Below, piece by piece: positions 29,429 to 42,200 of a stretch of 64,000 bases of DNA. The stretch comes from Plasmodium relictum (taxonomy: Eukaryota; Apicomplexa; Aconoidasida; Haemosporida; Plasmodiidae). The number at the start of each line of letters is the position of its first letter. The stretch's first letter is position 1. The notes under the pieces are model-generated. The model had not been told where the DNA came from, made no database searches, and saw nothing but the letters and a program-made list of their open reading frames with translations. The translations under genes were made by a program, and so were the position numbers. The stretch is taken from the NCBI RefSeq assembly GCF_900005765.1, contig NC_041689.1, positions 1,426,001-1,490,000 on the forward strand. The letters run 5' to 3'.

Positions 29429-32400
29429 TCAATCCCATATAATATTATTTAGTATAAATTTTGCTTGCTCATAACGATTTAATTTTCTAAAAATTACACT
29501 CAAATTATATGAAGCTGAAAATAATAAATGCTTTTTATCGAAAAAAAGGAGATAAAAATTTGAATACTTTGTATTTAAGTTAAAATAATAATTTATGAGT
29601 TTATCAAGATGGGTTTTATTGTTATTAACAGGATAGTTTAAACATGTATAGCACATGCATTTCTTCATGTTAATAACATGATTATAAATGAACTTTTCAT
29701 GAAGATTTAAATTATTTGATTTTATAACCCTTTTTATTTCCTTATCAGCCTTTTTTATTAAATCTATAACACTAAAATATAATTTCATTGATTCATTTAA
29801 GTATGATAGATGATGTAATGAGCGACCAAGGTTATATAAAATTTCTGCTAAATAAATATATTTATAAGTTTTATAAAATAATGAATACTTATTATATTTT
29901 TTTTTTTTCTTTAGTATTTTTTGTTCATATCTTTTCGATATATATTCATTTAATAAACAAAAGGAAGTCATCATTACAGATTCCCTATTCTCTACTCGAT
30001 AGCAACTTGAATAGTTGAAATAAGATGTTGTTAAACTAAATAAAAAATTAATATTGTCACATATATTTTCGAAGCTATTTGTATATTCATTTTTCTTTTT
30101 CTTATCATTACACAATTTTAACTTAGCAAAAAGGAAGCTTTCCTCATCAAAATTATACATGTCATCTTCTTTCAAATTTTGATAATAATTGTAGCTTTCT
30201 TCTTTCGTATATTCATTTTCGTTTTCATTTTCGTTTTCGTTTTCATTTTCGTTTTCATCTTCATCTTCATCATATTCATTTGTATAATTTTCATAATTTT
30301 CGTTTTTTTCAATTTTTTCAAATTTATCTACTTTTACTAAGCCCTCCTTTAAATTACACAACTTCATTTTATTTTTTTTTCTATTCTTCAGAAGAAATGT
30401 GTAAGCTCTTGTATATTCATGTACTGCATTAGCGATCATACAAGATAAATTACAAACATTCCCAATTAAATATATTAAGAACGGATTAGAATTTTTACAA
30501 TGTATTGTTCTAACTAAAAATAATCTAAAGTTAACTAAAATATTTTTGTTTTTTGATTTTGAAATAGATGTTAAAAAATTCTGACAAAAATGTCCAGTTA
30601 ATACTATATCGCTATAATATTTTAGAATTTTGTATTCTTCATTTTCTTTTTTATTAAATATGTATATATCATTTAAACATTTTATTTGTTTTTCATAGCT
30701 CCCACTAGATATATACAATTTATTTAACAGTAAATTTATTCTAAATATATAATATTTACAATCAATGTATTTATTCATTTTCATTAGGTTGTAATATTCG
30801 TTTTTCATTTCTTCTTTAATAGTGTTCGTAAATATATTATCAAAAAAATAAAAATTCAAATTTATTAAATTGTGATTATTACGATATTTTTTAAATTCAT
30901 TTTTAATTGATCTAATGTATGTTATAAATTTCATTTTGTTTGACTTCCTATTTTTTAAATATAAACTTAAAATATGTATGGAATCTTCATATAAATTCAT
31001 TATACTTACTAAAAAGAAACATTCCTCAATAAATAACAAACTAAAATATAAGCCTAAATAACTTTCGAATGTAAAAAAATTTAATCTTTTCTTAGTAAGC
31101 AAAAAAGAAAATTTTCTATATCTTTTTACATTTTTATTATTTTTATTTATTAATGAACTTTCTAAGCTATTTATATTTAGATTCAAAGAATCACAGACTT
31201 CATTGTTATCTAAACTTACATCTAAGTTTTTTTCATCAAAGTTAACATATTTTCTTTTTTTTTTTAAATTTAAGTTTTCCTTTTCCATATATGTTTGTAT
31301 TCTATTAAAATCCTGTTCAAGCTCATATAATAAATAAAATAAATTATAGCTGAATTTATAAAATTTCATGATAATTTTACTGTTCATTATTTCTGATTCT
31401 ACGTTGTATTTATATTTATATAAATTTTTAAGAAATTCTTTTATAAGAATTTTATTATTTTCACTAGAATATAATTTTAATGATAATGAATCTTCATAAT
31501 TATCATTAAAAATAAAACTTTTTAAATCAATTATTAAAATATCCTTATAAAATAATTTGTTTTCCATTAATTTTATATTTTTATAAGTTACATTCCAATC
31601 TTCTACCTTATTTTTTTTTTTTAAAATACTGAATGATGAAGTAAGAAATATTAGATATTCTCTAAATTTATAAATGTTTAATATTATTTCTTTATTTTTT
31701 TTAATATTTTTTTTATCGTTCAACATATTTAATATATTATATAAATATAAGTAATTTAAAATGAAGAAATTATATTTAACACAAAAATAACAAAAGCATA
31801 TATTCACTTTAATTTGAATAATATCATTTATATCTCTATTTGATAGATAATTGTCATATTTGTAATAAATATTACTTTTTTTTTGATAAACATAAAATAT
31901 GTGCAAAATATAACTATTATGAGAAGTATATAATAAGAGTTTATTTTTCTTATTTAAAATTTTTAGTAATAATATTTCTCTTTCTTTATTACTTAATGGC
32001 TTTGGTATAGAACAAAGAAATCGTAGCTTTTTTTCTTTTATACTCAGTAAAATATTTATCGATTTATTATACTTTTTTAATTTATATAAAATGTCAATAT
32101 ATAAAGTTTTTATATCTATTTCTATGTTATTTTTCTCTATATTTTCATTATTTAGTATTTTTAAAATAATTTTTTCAGCTTTTATAAAATTTTCAATGTA
32201 ATAATAACTTTTAACTAGCTTATAAACCACATTTAGAAAATTTACATAATTATCAAATATTATAACATCATCGAGTGAAATAGTATTTGCATTGTTTGTA
32301 TTGGAATTTATATTTCCAACTCCATTTTTATTTACTTTTTCTTCTTTATTTGCATTTTCGTTATTATTTTTTTTTTTCAGTATATATTTCCTTTTTTTGT

Positions 32401-34457
32401 ATATCAATGTATAAAAGTAAATGGCACTTTCATACATATTTTTAGCATAATATGATTCAGCCAAAGTATATATCAGATCTTCATAACTCTCATAATTATG
32501 AGAAATAACGTTTAAAAAATAACACTTCATTAAATGAAAATGATCAGTATTTCCAATCATTATGACAGATTTTATAAATTGCATAAATATATCAATGTGA
32601 ATATAATTGTTTATTTTTGTTAACTTTTTATAAACAAAAATACATTCATCATATTTATTATTTAAAATTTGAGCTTGCATAAATAAAGAAATGATGTTTT
32701 TTTCTTGGTAAGAGAAACTATTATTGTTCTTACTTTTCATTATGTTTAAATAAATGTTCTTTAACAAATTATAACATTCATTTGGGCTTTTAATAATAAT
32801 TAAACAAATACATATATATATATCAATAATAATTTCGTAAGAATCATTATTATTTTTTAAAAGGAATAAATTTTTTAAAGCATTTTTGTAATCTTCTAAT
32901 AGAATATAAGTAAATGATATATTAAAATATATATGTTTCATAAAATTATCAAATTCATTTATATTATTTTCATCACTATCATTATCATTATCTTCATTTA
33001 TATTTTTCAAATGGTTTTTTTCTTCTTCATCATCACAATAATTGTCAGTGCTTTTTTTCTTTCTTTCTTCACTAACATTACATTTCACTTTATTTTTATA
33101 TTTTGATTTTTTTCTTTTATAAAATTTTAATACTTTATATAAACAATAAAGAATAATATTATATTGTTTTTCAATTTTACACAAATCAATGACATTATAC
33201 CATGATAAAAAATCATTGTGCGATAAATGAGCCGCTATTAAATAATAATTTATTGCTTTTTTCAAATTTTTAAACTCTCTTTCAAATATTAATCCTAATA
33301 AATGAAAAGGATCATGTAGACAGGGAGACAATTTAATAACTTTTTCTAATATAATTATACATTCATTAAAGTTTTTACTAATGTAACAATTATTAGCTTT
33401 GTTCATTAATAATTCCACTTCTTTATTCATTTTTGTTGGTTCTGTTGATGTTAGTATTTTGTAATTTTTTTTTTTAATTTTTTTTTTTTTTTTTTTTTTT
33501 TTTCTTATTATAAAATACTTCTTCATTATCATAGTCATCATCATCATATTTTAACATCAAAAGATCCTCATCACTTATACTGCTAGATTTTGAATTATCA
33601 GATGATTTCAAATTGCTTGAAATGTCGCTTAATTGATCATTTTCAAATATATAAGAATCGTAGGTGTACACATTTTGATTCTCATTTTTCATTCTTAACA
33701 AATATTCTTGATTAGAATAAAAATAGAAATATAAAATATTATTTAAATTTATATTGTTAATATCTAATAACCTTTTTTCATTAAATGCTATATTTTTGTT
33801 ATTAATCGAATCAACAATTTTATTTTCGTATATTTTGTTAATTTCAGAGTCAATAACACAATTTTCATCTTTTTTATTATTTTCAATGTTCATAGCATTA
33901 TTATTTTTACTTATGCATTTCTTTAAATTATTTAATTCTTCTATAAAATCGAAAAAAAAACTCTCTTCTTTTTCATATAATTTATCATCAATTTCATCAT
34001 CATTTAGAGAGTCCAATACCAATTTTTTTTGTTTTTCTTCATAAGTTTCACTTTTTTTATTAAAATTTAATAATTTATCAATTTGGTTTTGCAAATTTTC
34101 ATCATTTATTTTATTATTTTTAACAACAGTATAATATTTTAAAACATCATCATCCTCTTCATCTTCTTCTTCTTCCTCATAATTACATTCATATTCACAA
34201 TCAAATTTATCTTCCTTTTCTTCATAATAGTCATTATCATTCTCTTCGTTTATTGTATCTATATGGTTTCTATATTCATTTTTATATTCTTGATATTCAT
34301 ATAAATTATCTTTTTCTTGAATATTAAATTTACTATTTACATTGAATAAATTTTCTATAAAGGAGTCATTATATTCACTATCTTCTTTTAAGTTTTTATT
34401 ATTAATTATATGAATTACATTTCCAATATCTTCATTTTTTTGGTTAGGATTATTCAT
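29429..34457 (-). CDS. TFIIIC TPR subunit (tau131/GTF3C3-like), frame broken at poly(A)
   Basis: Two overlapping frames: 34457-33474 (327 codons, acidic, ending in a Lys run) and 33547-29429 (TPR part). They meet in a 26-base homopolymer at 33478-33503. A one-base length change there would join them into about 1675 residues. The first part is Asp/Glu/Asn-rich like the N-terminus of yeast Tfc4. The TPR part begins MNKANNCYISKNFNECIIIL and contains INYYLIAAHLSHNDFLSWY, very like GTF3C3 (ELIAAHLNPSD..EW). The C-terminus (YNLGRSLHHLSYLNESMKLY and ASYNLSVIFRKLNRYEQA) also matches. A Glu/Asn dipeptide run is encoded at about 30214-30260. TFIIIC binds A and B boxes of tRNA genes and recruits TFIIIB through this subunit. 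The break is most simply a sequencing or assembly error; true slippage is not excluded. Confidence 0.85.
30214..30260. repeat. Glu-Asn coding repeat
   Basis: Imperfect tandem hexanucleotide units (GAAAAC/GAAAAT on the minus strand) encode alternating E and N within the TFIIIC subunit, between TPR segments. A typical Plasmodium low-complexity expansion. Confidence 0.8.
33478..33503. repeat. 26-base T (A) homopolymer inside a gene
   Basis: Uninterrupted run of 26 T on the plus strand (A on the coding strand) at the junction of the two TFIIIC frames. Runs of this length are error-prone in sequencing and polymerase slippage. Confidence 0.9.
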
Positions 34458-36960
34458 TTCTTTTAATATTCAAAAAAAAAAAAAAAATTATATATACATA
34501 TATATCTATACTCATTCACATATTTATTATAAAATATTAGTTTTATTATATTTTTATAGTTCTCCAATGTTGCTTCATAAGAATATTATTTATATTTTAA
34601 TTTAAAATTTTTTTTTTTTAATTTTCTCAAGTTGAAACATCCTAATCTATTTTATTATTATTATATAAAAAACAAAAAAAAGTCTTAAATTTAAATATTT
34701 TTAATTTTAAAAATCAATGTTTAAAATAAGTTAAAAAAAAAAGAAAAAAAAAAAAAATTAAAATAATTTTTTGATATTTAAAGATCTGCTAATTACAAAT
34801 TTAAATTTAAATATATATATAAATTTTTGAAATATTGAAGAATAAAAAAGAAAATAAAGCATAAATATACAATGAAAACTAGTTAATTTTTAAAAAATAA
34901 AAAAATTAAACTTTTACATATAAAAAAATTTTGAAGTGAATTATAAAAAATGTAAAATAGGAAGAATTTTTTTTTCTATTTTCAGTTCATTATTTTCCGT
35001 TCTTTTTTTTCTTAATAATATATTCTTATATGAAAGTCTTCACATTATTTTCATTTGCGTATCTTTTTTTTTTTAATTTTACAATAAAAAAAAAAAAAAA
35101 AAAATACCTAAAATTAAATATAAATTTATTTTTTAAGATATGTTATATTCAATTCATTTTTTATTAATAAAATAATATTTTAATAAAAAAGTCCTAGTCC
35201 CAGTTCATGAAACTATATATGATGTGAATTAATACTAATATGTTGAAATAAAATAAATAATAAAGGTTTCCTATTTTTATGAAAATTAAACAAAAGAATA
35301 CTAAACATTTTAGAAAATTAAAAAAAAAAAGTAAATTAACTATAAATAAGATTTTTTTTATTTTTTACTTTTTTTATATTATAATTTAATAAGTTTTATA
35401 CAATTAAAATTTATTATTATAAAAATATGAATATATATATATATATAAATTATTTATATAAACATACAACGTTTTTTTCTTATCTAAATTACATTGAATT
35501 TTTTTTTTTTTTCCTATTTTTTTTTTTTCATATATTTTTTTTTTTCGCAATATTAAAATAAAAAGCTTAATTTGTTTAATTGTATTAAAAGTTTTGTTTA
35601 ATAAGTAAAATATATGTTTTCTAAATATATATATTATATAATTCGTATTTTTAATTTATCACTTTTTTTGTGTGTGTATGTGTGCACATAAAAAGAATAA
35701 AATTTTGTTAATATATTGTTTCTTAATATTAGCTATATATAATTAGACTAATTTTTATTATATGTTTTTTTTTTTTTTTTTAAAAGTATATAATTTTAAT
35801 AATACAATGATAAGAAAATACAAGTAAAGAAAAATATGATAAAAAATTGTTATGCACTGAGGATGAATTCAAATTTTCTGTTTCTGATTAAAACAAGTGA
35901 TAAGACAAGAAATTTTTCCTTTTCACTATACCATTAATTTTTTTTAAAATATTTTACGGGTATTTTTATTATTCAAATATTGTACATGGTAATAGAAAAA
36001 AAAAATAATCGAATAAACAAAAGAATATATATATATATATATATACATTTATATGTTATATTTTAATATAATATATATAGAAATACTTAAAAAATTAATT
36101 TAATATAAAAAAATATAAAATATTTTAATGAATTTGTGAAAATTAGTAAATATATGGATAATTTTTTTTTAAATTGATTTTTATAGTTGTCGTGATTGCA
36201 ACAAATAAAGTTTCTCTTTTACTTTTTTTCTTTTTTTTTTTCATTATGCAAAAATAAAAAATGAAGTAGTGAGTATAAGAAAGTACATTAAAAAGACATT
36301 AATGAAATTACAAATTTATATTTTTAATAATTTTTTTAATTTCTATAAATAACCTTATTGAATGATTAAAAAAAAATCATTGTATATTTAAAATATTCTA
36401 TAGTAGATATAATATACATATAATATTTCATAACGGTGTAAACATTATTTTTTTATTAATATTTATTAAATATGTATATATAGTAATATTAAAATAGAAG
36501 ACTGTAAATATTATTATTTTCATAAATGTTGATAAAATGTTATTTTAATATATTGATAATTTGTTACACAGTTGTTATTCAACTTAAATGATGAATACAT
36601 AAACTACATGTGTATATTTCAACTAAATATTACACAAACGTAAATTTAAATAAATAATGTAAATAATCTAAATGAATTATCCAATAATACATAAAAATAT
36701 ATATTTTTTTTTTTTTAGAATGTTAAATATGTTAATGTAAATGTTGAATTTAATATTTAAAAATAATAATAAAAAAAAAAAAAAAAAAAAGAGTAATATA
36801 TCATAGATAAAATAACTTTAAAATAAAAAATAAAAAAGATAAAAATCAATAAGAATAATATAGAAATAATTATTAATTTTTATAGGAAATAAAATAAATA
36901 TAACAATAAAAAAGAATATTAATTAATATAATAATTTAATGCTTACGTACCTAAAAAAAA
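34458..36960. other. Divergent intergenic region (TFIIIC subunit / DHHC gene)
   Basis: About 2.5 kb between divergent genes, presumably with both promoters. AT-rich, with poly(A) near 35087-35104 and 36773-36790 and TA runs near 36028-36045. A GC-richer patch with a small AGTT/AACT hairpin is at about 35190-35212. No gene supported. Confidence 0.55.
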
Positions 36961-38147
36961 ATGAGACCTAAATATATTCAAGATTCACAAGTGCAAAAAG
37001 AAAAAAAAAGAGGTGGTTCTTTTTTCATATTCATAGTATTTTTTATTTTGTGTAAGAACATAAAATTTTTTTTTTCTTTTTTTTTTTTAAGAACATGAAT
37101 AATTTAAAATACATTATAATAATTTTTTTCTTCTTTTTTTTAGCATTTATATATATAGGATATACAGGAATTGTTCTAAGATCATGGTTTATTCCATATA
37201 GAAGTGGTTCATTAACAATAGCCATCGTATTTCATTTATTTTTCTTTTTGTTTTTATTAAGTTTTATAAAAGTAATATATGTACATAATATTTAATATTT
37301 TCTATATAATATTTCCTTATACATAGTTTTTGATTATTATTTTAAATAATGACTTTTTTATATGTCATTTATTTTATTATTACTATTTTTTTTTTTTTTT
37401 TAGTGTGCATCAACAGATCCAGGAAAGGTACCTCGAAATTGGGGTTTTTATGTTGGTGATGATGTGAAAAGAAGAAGGTATTGTAAAATTTGTAATGTTT
37501 GGAAACCAGATAGAACACATCATTGTTCAGCTTGTAATAGATGTGTATTGAATATGGATCATCATTGTCCATGGATAAATAACTGTGTTGGTTTTTTTAA
37601 TAGAAGATTTTTTATGCAGTTATTATTTTATGGTTTAATTTGTCTTTTCATTGTTGCCTCTCAAACATTTCATTATATTTTTATTGATAATGCATACGCC
37701 TATTCAGATGAGAGATTTCATGAAAAATCCTCTTTTATAACTCTTGAGTATACTTATGCATCGATTGTTTTATTTTTAACTTTCGTTTTAATTTTTGCTT
37801 TAGTCCCATTTACAAAATTTCATTTAAAATTAATTTCAAAAAATTCTACAACCATTGAAAATATGGATATGTATAACCAAGAATACAACATATATAATAT
37901 TGGTTGTGAAAATAATGCAAAACAGGTTACACAAAGAGTTACACATTTTTATGTACATTATATGTATTATGTATTTACATAAAATATATACATATTAAAT
38001 ATGATATATATATGTATATGATTAATTTAATAGGTTTTCGGAAATAATGTATTATGCTGGTTATGCCCATTTCATTGTGTTTCTAATAGACCTGCTGGTG
38101 ATGGGGTGCGTTGGAGAGTCAGTGTATCACATGATGATAATGTTTAA
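36961..38147 (+). CDS. DHHC-type protein S-acyltransferase (palmitoyltransferase)
   Basis: Three certain exons: 37092-37271, 37404-37925 and 38034-38147 (all phase 0), from an ATG at 37095 giving 270 residues. Upstream, 36961-37050 encodes a plausible start (MRPKYIQDSQVQKEKKRGG) but the join is unclear. Donor GTAAGA at 37052 gives the wrong phase. GTGCAA at 36991 or GTATTT at 37036 would be in phase. Two membrane helices (about residues 6-32 and 38-58) are followed by STDPGKVPRNWGF. The Cys-rich domain has CKICNVWKPDRTHHCSACNRC and MDHHCPWINNCVG, with the catalytic DHHC. Two more helices follow, then a TTIE motif (the usual TTxE) and a short tail with WLCPF. The enzyme attaches palmitate to Cys of membrane proteins. 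From its position it may be the P. falciparum chromosome 6 DHHC (DHHC2). Confidence 0.9.
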
Positions 38148-39250
38148 AGAAGAAAAGATAGATGTATCAATTTTTTTTAATATGTAATATTTTATATTTA
38201 ATAAACAAATATATAAGAAAAAAAAATTTTTAACAGAAAAAATTTTCATTGAATAACATTAAGTAAATGGATATTATATTTTTGAAATTTTTTTTTTTTT
38301 TTTTTATATCTGTCTATATATATCTTTATCTATGTACACTTTTTTTTTTGTATTTTTCTTTTTTTTTTTCTTCCACTTAAAGTAATTTGATTTTGACTGA
38401 AGAAAAAAATATGAAGAGAAAAAAATTACAATTTTTTTTTTCAAAAGTATTCTACAGTTGAAAATTATATACAATTTTTTTTTTTTTTTCAATATTATAT
38501 CTTGAAATTTAAAAATTATATATTTATATTGTTATATTTTAGTGTTTTTTTTTCTCTCTCATTTTATCAATGTACTTCATATTTAAAATATTAGAAGTCC
38601 ATTTTTATTTAATGAGGCTTTTCATCTTTTTTGTAAAATTAAATTTTCAGTTATACGTTTTTCGATATATATGGCAATGCTTAGGATATATAATTTTAAA
38701 AATAAAATTAAACTATTTTTTTTTTTTTTTTTCCTTTTTTTTTTTTTCTATTTATTTTTAAAGAAAACATTAAAATTTTGATTAAAATTTTCTTAATTAA
38801 AAAATATATTGAAGACAATAAATGTGTTTATTTTTAAAAAGAACAAAAAAAAAAAAAAAAAATAAATAATAAATACAAATATAACATAATAATTAAAAGC
38901 AGAAGATTAACTTACATAAAAAAAAAAAAAAAAAAAATCATATAATTTTTTATTAAATCAAATAAAATATTTAAAAAATGAAATATAAATAAAAGTATAA
39001 TATTGTAAATAAAGAGATTTTATATTAAAATAAGTTATGTAAATATTTTTATTTAAAAAAAAGTAGAAAAAAAGGAATTCATATTCATGATATTAAAAAG
39101 TATATATATATTTATTTACTTATGAAAAAAAGACCGCAATAGAAACAATTAAAACCATTTTTAAATTTTTCTAGACACTTCAAAAAAAAAAAAAAAAAAA
39201 AAACGATATTTTTACATTTTAGAAATTTTGTTTTATTTTTTGTTTTTCTT
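38148..39250. other. Convergent intergenic spacer
   Basis: About 1.1 kb with many T and A runs. A 63-codon plus frame (38570-38761) reads as membrane-like (includes RYIWQCLGYIIL) but ends in poly-Phe from a T tract; I do not call it a gene. Confidence 0.5.
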
Positions 39251-42200
39251 TTAAAGTACGTTTATTACCTTTTCAGAATAGGTTGCATCACATAATTTAC
39301 AATGGTATTTATATGTGCAGTAAATAAAAAAATAATAACATATATGGACAAATCGTTGGCAAATATTACAAGATCTTGTAAAAAAATTAAAAACATTATT
39401 ACAATAGGGGCAATTACCTAAAAGATATATATTTTTATAAGAATATTTAGATAAATCCAAATAATCATCATGAGTAACTTTGTCCATAAGGTGATCTAAT
39501 TGTTTATCTTTCGAAAAGTTTCGATTTTCGAGTTGAACTTTTTTTTCTAAATTATAATTTGTCTTTTTTCTACTAAACTCAATATGCTTTAAACTATCAT
39601 CAATAATATAATAATTCCTTTTTTTTTTTTCATAATTTAATAAATAATTAAGTAAGGAAGTTTTTTGGCTATATTTATTCACTTTTAATAATGTTTTTAT
39701 ATTGTCTAAATTCGAATGATTTTGTAATATATTACTGCTGTCTCTACGGTTATTATTATTTTTATTATTCTCATTGTTATTACTACTACTTTTATCAATA
39801 CTACTGAAAGTTTTGATATTATTAGCAATTGGGGAATTCGTATGAAGTAAAAATTCATATTTTTCTTCTGAAATCAAAGAAAAATCAAGATTTTTTTTTA
39901 AAAAGCCGTTAAATTTAATATTGGAAGAAAATATATTGAAGTTGCTTGTAGTATAAATGTAATAACCCCACTCAGGAGAAAATTCTTTTATACAATTCTC
40001 AAAATTTAAATGATAATCGTTTATTAATGCAAATTTATTACCATTGTAAAATGTAGAATATCTTAGAAAAGAATTTTTTGAAAGCTCATATAATTCAGAT
40101 ATGATTAAATTATTTTTTTCATAAGGAAAAATTAAAAAAAAAAATTCGCAAATCTTTTGAACATAAAATAAACAGCCTCTTATAAATAAATGTAACATAA
40201 ATTTTTTTAAAACATAGTTCAGTAACTTTTTATTTACTATTATTCTACACAAAATAGAGTATAATATCAAAATTAAAGAAGAATTTTCTATATATTTATA
40301 ATGCTTGTACTCATTAATTAATATTAAAATCTTACAGATAATAATATTTCTTACGTTACTTTTTAAAATATTTTTTAATTCATTCATTGTAAAATGTACA
40401 TTCTCTAAATTTAGATAAAACTCAAAATATTTGTGATCATTTTTTATTTTTCTAGTTTTTAAAATACAATAACTTCTAATAAAATTTTTTATATATTCTC
40501 CATTTTTAATACATCCTTTTAAAGCTTTTGTATATTTTTTTTCTATAATATATTTTAAACTAATTTTAAGTAATGATTTCATTAGAAAAATCTTATATTT
40601 TATATATCTTACATTATTAGGATTTCTTGATATATATTTTGAAATAGTATTCATTGGACTAGACAGATAACTTTTATTTCTGAATTCTTTTAATTCCAAA
40701 TTTATTCCATTTTTAAAGAAATGTTTAATAATAAATAGTTCATATGGTGTTAAAGGGCAAATATATTTATAATATTTTTTACCAATATTTATATCCTCTT
40801 GATTTATTGTATTATCGTTATCTTTTTCTTTTTTCATTATATTTTCTTCTATATTTTTACTATTCATTAAATTATTAAGGCTTGTATCAATTCCATTTCC
40901 GTTTTTTAAATTTCTTTTATAGTTGTCTAATTCATCTATATGTTTTTTTTTAGTATTTTCAAATGAAAAAGAAAATATATTATCTCTAACTTTTTTCTCT
41001 TTTTGCTTTTTTTCTTCTTTTTTTTCATTCTTTATATCTGAAAGAATACTAATTTCATTACTTTTACTCTCTTCATATTTTATAGTTTCTTCATTAATTT
41101 TTTTACAATTGTTAAACATAAAATCTGTTTTATTCCATTTTTTTTCTTTTTTTTTTTCTTTTCTTTTTTTTTTCTTTTCACAATTATTTTCACTAGAAGA
41201 TAAATCAATTTCATTAAAATTTTTTAATTTATATTTTTTATAAACAGAAAAATCACTTTTATCTGAATTCATAGAGTTACTATTTTTTTTGATAAAATTG
41301 CTTTGGTCATTTTTTAAATGTGCAATTTTTTCATTATTCCAACTCATACTCATGTCCTCTTCATATTCATCACTTTTTCTATTTGTTCTATACGAGTTTT
41401 CACTATCGTATTTATATTTTTTTATGTAATATTCGTTCATTAATTGATGCTCTTTTATATAATCATCCATTTCCTTTTCAATTTGCGATTTTTCTTTAAA
41501 CTTTTTTAATTCTTCTTTTTTTTTATCATAGGATTTTTTTTTTTCTAAAAATTCTTTTTTTTTAACTAATTCTTGATATTTGCTTTTTATATAATTTATA
41601 GTCAATTTTTCGTTCTCGTTTTCGTTCTCATTTTCACTTTCATTTTGGCTTTGATATTTAATATTTTCCAATGTTTCTTCCTTTTTTATGTTACTATTAC
41701 TTAGTTTCTTTTTAATTTTATCAACATAAATATCAAAGAATTCATTTTTTAATTTATCTTTAAATTCATTAAGAATAATATTAATATATTTTTCATTATA
41801 ATGTTCTTTTGATTCTTTTTTTAAATTAATTTCATTTTCATTTTTTAAATCTTTACTGATTACTTTTTTTAATTTAGCATCTTTTTTGTTATACTTATGA
41901 ATATCATCAAAAAGGGAAACATTTTTATCACAGGAATATTTTCTTGTTTCAAAAGTGTTGTTTTGATCAAATACACATGGGTCTTTTTCATATCCATTTT
42001 CTTTATCATTATTATTATCATTAGAAAAATTAAAATTCAGTAATTTATCATTTACTTCATCACTTTTAGAAAAATTATAATTAAATGATTTTTCTTCGTT
42101 TGCATTCAGTTCATTATTTTTTTTATCTTCATTTATTTCATCAAAGAAATTCAACTTATTTTCTCTTTGTTCTTTGTTGGAATTTTTATCTGTTTGTAAT

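Noticed and set aside
35190-35212. Small AGTT/AACT hairpin in the TFIIIC-DHHC spacer
   Set aside because: Only 4 bp of stem; expected by chance.
35833-35887. C/D-box snoRNA-like order (ATATGATA, CTGA, GGATGA, CTGA)
   Set aside because: C box is imperfect, the C to D' distance is too short and no terminal stem flanks it.
38570-38761. 63-codon plus frame with membrane-like residues
   Set aside because: Ends in poly-Phe from a T tract; no splice context or similarity.
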